Under the pieces are notes generated by a model. The model searched no databases. It had not been told where the DNA came from and was given only the letters and a program-made list of their open reading frames with translations. The translations under genes and the position numbers were made by a program. From Monoraphidium neglectum (taxonomy: Eukaryota; Chlorophyta; Chlorophyceae; Sphaeropleales; Selenastraceae), in contig NW_014012572.1 in assembly GCF_000611645.1 (NCBI RefSeq), forward strand, positions 5,298 to 16,533: a DNA stretch of 11,236 bases, written 5' to 3'. Below, in pieces: positions 10,135 to 11,236 of this stretch. Every line of letters starts with the position of its first letter. Position 1 is the stretch's first letter.

Positions 10135-10536
10135 TGCATTTGTGCTTGCAAACAGGCTCTCGGCAACTGCATGCTTGATTTGTGGGGAGGTTTACAGTGG
10201 AAGCTGTTGCAACAGGCACACACCCTTGTTTGGAAGCGCAATACGCGCTGTTTGCACAAAATTTTGGCTCAAGTGATCCCAGCAAGATGGCACTTTTGGT
10301 TTTTGTTGTCAGCCATAGTGTTGTCAATGATCACAGCAGCTCCCCGTTTTGCATGCCTCCGTGCGGTGTCAACCAAAGATTACCTTTTGGACCGCGGACC
10401 TCAAACAGATTGTGTGCCGCGAGCTGCCCATGCGTTGATTGTACACGCTGAAACCTTCGCTGCATGCTGCGCGCCACCAACCGTGTTTGCTTTGAACCTG
10501 CTTCCCTTTTTGGACTCAAGTCGCGCCAGGTTCTTC

Positions 10537-10541
10537 TGTAA
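10537..10541 (+). terminator. Chlorophyte-type polyadenylation signal TGTAA
   Basis: TGTAA is the usual poly(A) signal in Chlamydomonas-like green algae. This copy lies about 640 nt after the cryptochrome stop codon and is the first I found in that interval. Cleavage would be expected about 10-20 nt downstream. Confidence 0.55.
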
Positions 10542-10612
10542 CATACGGCATTGCTATACGGCCTCAAGGGAATGACAGGGAGCAACAACAACTCACATGA
10601 ATGCTTGGTGCA

Positions 10613-10634
10613 GAGCAGCTGAGGAGCAGCTGGG
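10613..10634 (+). repeat. Imperfect 11-bp tandem pair
   Basis: GAGCAGCTGAG is followed directly by GAGCAGCTGGG, one base different. The pair lies just past the predicted end of the cryptochrome transcript. It is probably a small slippage product. Confidence 0.5.
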
Positions 10635-10844
10635 TCACAGCAGTGTATGAGCCGCTGTTCAGAGTTGGTGTGCACAGGAGCTGTGCATTCTGCTACTTCA
10701 CCGACAGACTAGCGCAGCAGTGACATTTAGCAGCACCCACCCTGCCACCCAGCAGGATACGGGGGATGCTGTGCAGTTGAGGGCCTGACAGGTGGCTTCG
10801 ACATGCTGCACGTAGGCCACGGCCCAGGGTGCCCTTGGATGCAG

Positions 10845-10905
10845 GGGTTTAGGGTTACAAGGGTTCAGGGTTCAGGGTTCAGGGTTCAGGGTTCAGGGTT
10901 CAGGG
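10845..10905 (+). repeat. Interstitial telomere-like array (one TTTAGGG, six TTCAGGG)
   Basis: GGGTTTAGGG at 10845-10854 carries one canonical Arabidopsis/Chlorophyta-type unit, TTTAGGG. After a short TTACAAGGG break, six exact TTCAGGG units run at 10864-10905. Another isolated TTTAGGG lies at 11224-11230. Many green algae use TTTAGGG telomeres, while Chlamydomonas reinhardtii uses TTTTAGGG. Non-repetitive sequence continues on both sides, so this is interstitial in this window. It may be a repaired break, a subtelomeric element or a promoter telo-box-like element. Confidence 0.85.
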
Positions 10906-10962
10906 TTGCTTACGCCAGTTGGGCAGGCTAGGGTGTGTGGGTCGACCCCCTTGGAAGCATGT

Positions 10963-11196
10963 TGACGTCACAAGTTCACACCCACGTGACCAGGGGTCTA
11001 GTGACACCGCACAAGTGACTTTATGATGAGTCAAGTCGGTTACACCCTTGTACCTTCGCACCTTATGTTGTGCTGTGGCACCAGCCGGCACCAGACAGCC
11101 TCTATCTTGGGGCCATACAGCTGTAGTGACCCTTCAGTCGTGGGTGACTGGTGGTGACATCATCATGTGATGACTCATCACTTACCATGACGTCAT
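10963..11196. promoter_or_regulatory. Cluster of bZIP-type palindromic sites (CRE, AP-1-like, G-box)
   Basis: TGACGTCA occurs at 10963-10970 and again inside the 10-bp palindrome ATGACGTCAT at 11187-11196. Between them are CACGTG (10983-10988), TGAGTCA (11027-11033), the near-CRE TGACATCA (11155-11162) and TGACTCA (11171-11177). There are also repeated GTGAC half sites at 10986, 11001, 11015, 11126, 11144 and 11154. These are the classic targets of bZIP factors. The cluster is downstream of the cryptochrome poly(A) motif, so it most likely belongs to a gene right of the window. Confidence 0.5.
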
Positions 11197-11236
11197 GCCA
11201 AAAAAGAGTGAGATGCATCTGGCTTTAGGGGGTAGG

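Larger units (their letters stand above)
9899..10555 (+). other. Predicted 3' UTR of the cryptochrome gene
   Basis: This stretch follows the TGA at 9896-9898 and runs to shortly past the TGTAA motif at 10537-10541. Its base composition is less GC-rich than the coding exons. Frames that happen to be open here carry no recognisable protein motif. Length of about 650 nt is usual for a chlorophyte 3' UTR. The boundary is inferred from the polyadenylation motif only. Confidence 0.55.
10556..11236. other. Right-hand intergenic region
   Basis: No coding region is supported in these 680 bases. They hold the short tandem pair at 10613, the telomere-like array at 10845-10905, the bZIP-site cluster at 10963-11196, and a TTTAGGGGGTAGG tail that runs off the window. 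Confidence 0.6.

Noticed and set aside
1..11236. CRISPR arrays, insertion sequences, tRNA or rRNA genes, retroelement genes
   Set aside because: No spaced direct repeats, transposase, reverse transcriptase or integrase motifs, tRNA arm signatures or rRNA-like blocks were seen by eye.

Overview
The window looks like nuclear DNA of a green alga (Chlorophyta, probably chlamydomonad-like). It is GC-rich, and it carries two intron-rich protein-coding genes whose introns begin mostly GTG and are about 160-290 nt long. The proteins contain homopolymer and Gly/Ala/Gln-rich inserts, a TGTAA polyadenylation motif lies downstream of one gene, and degenerate plant-type telomeric repeats occur near the right end. 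I saw no bacterial, viral or organellar features. The organism call is inference from gene structure and protein similarity.

Left part (about 70-2609, minus strand): a gene for NOT2 (CNOT2 family), a subunit of the CCR4-NOT deadenylase/transcription complex. It has a 514-codon first exon holding a CAG-encoded polyglutamine tract and two FPALG motifs. Two further exons encode the conserved C-terminal NOT box, and a very short last exon is tentative.

Middle (2610-5126): about 2.5 kb between the two divergently transcribed starts. No gene in it can be supported; it should hold both promoters and 5' leaders.

Right-centre (5127-9898, plus strand): a 12-exon gene for a plant-type cryptochrome (blue-light receptor flavoprotein, Chlamydomonas CPH1/pCRY-like) with a predicted product of 796 aa. 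All eleven introns are GT-AG and the reading frame is kept through every junction. The photolyase-homology region is complete, including the Trp triad and the flavin-facing Asp typical of plant cryptochromes. It is followed by a low-complexity C-terminal extension of about 300 residues.

Right end (9899-11236): the cryptochrome 3' UTR with a TGTAA signal near 10537, then a short telomere-like array (six TTCAGGG units). After that comes a 230-bp stretch dense in bZIP-type palindromes (two TGACGTCA, TGAGTCA, TGACTCA, CACGTG), possibly the promoter of a gene beyond the window.

The two genes share no evident pathway. One is general mRNA turnover/transcription machinery and the other is a photoreceptor. 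The window is well explained as an ordinary two-gene nuclear locus. The most interesting leftovers are the in-frame cryptochrome intron 4, the divergent cryptochrome tail, the telomere-like array and the bZIP-site cluster.
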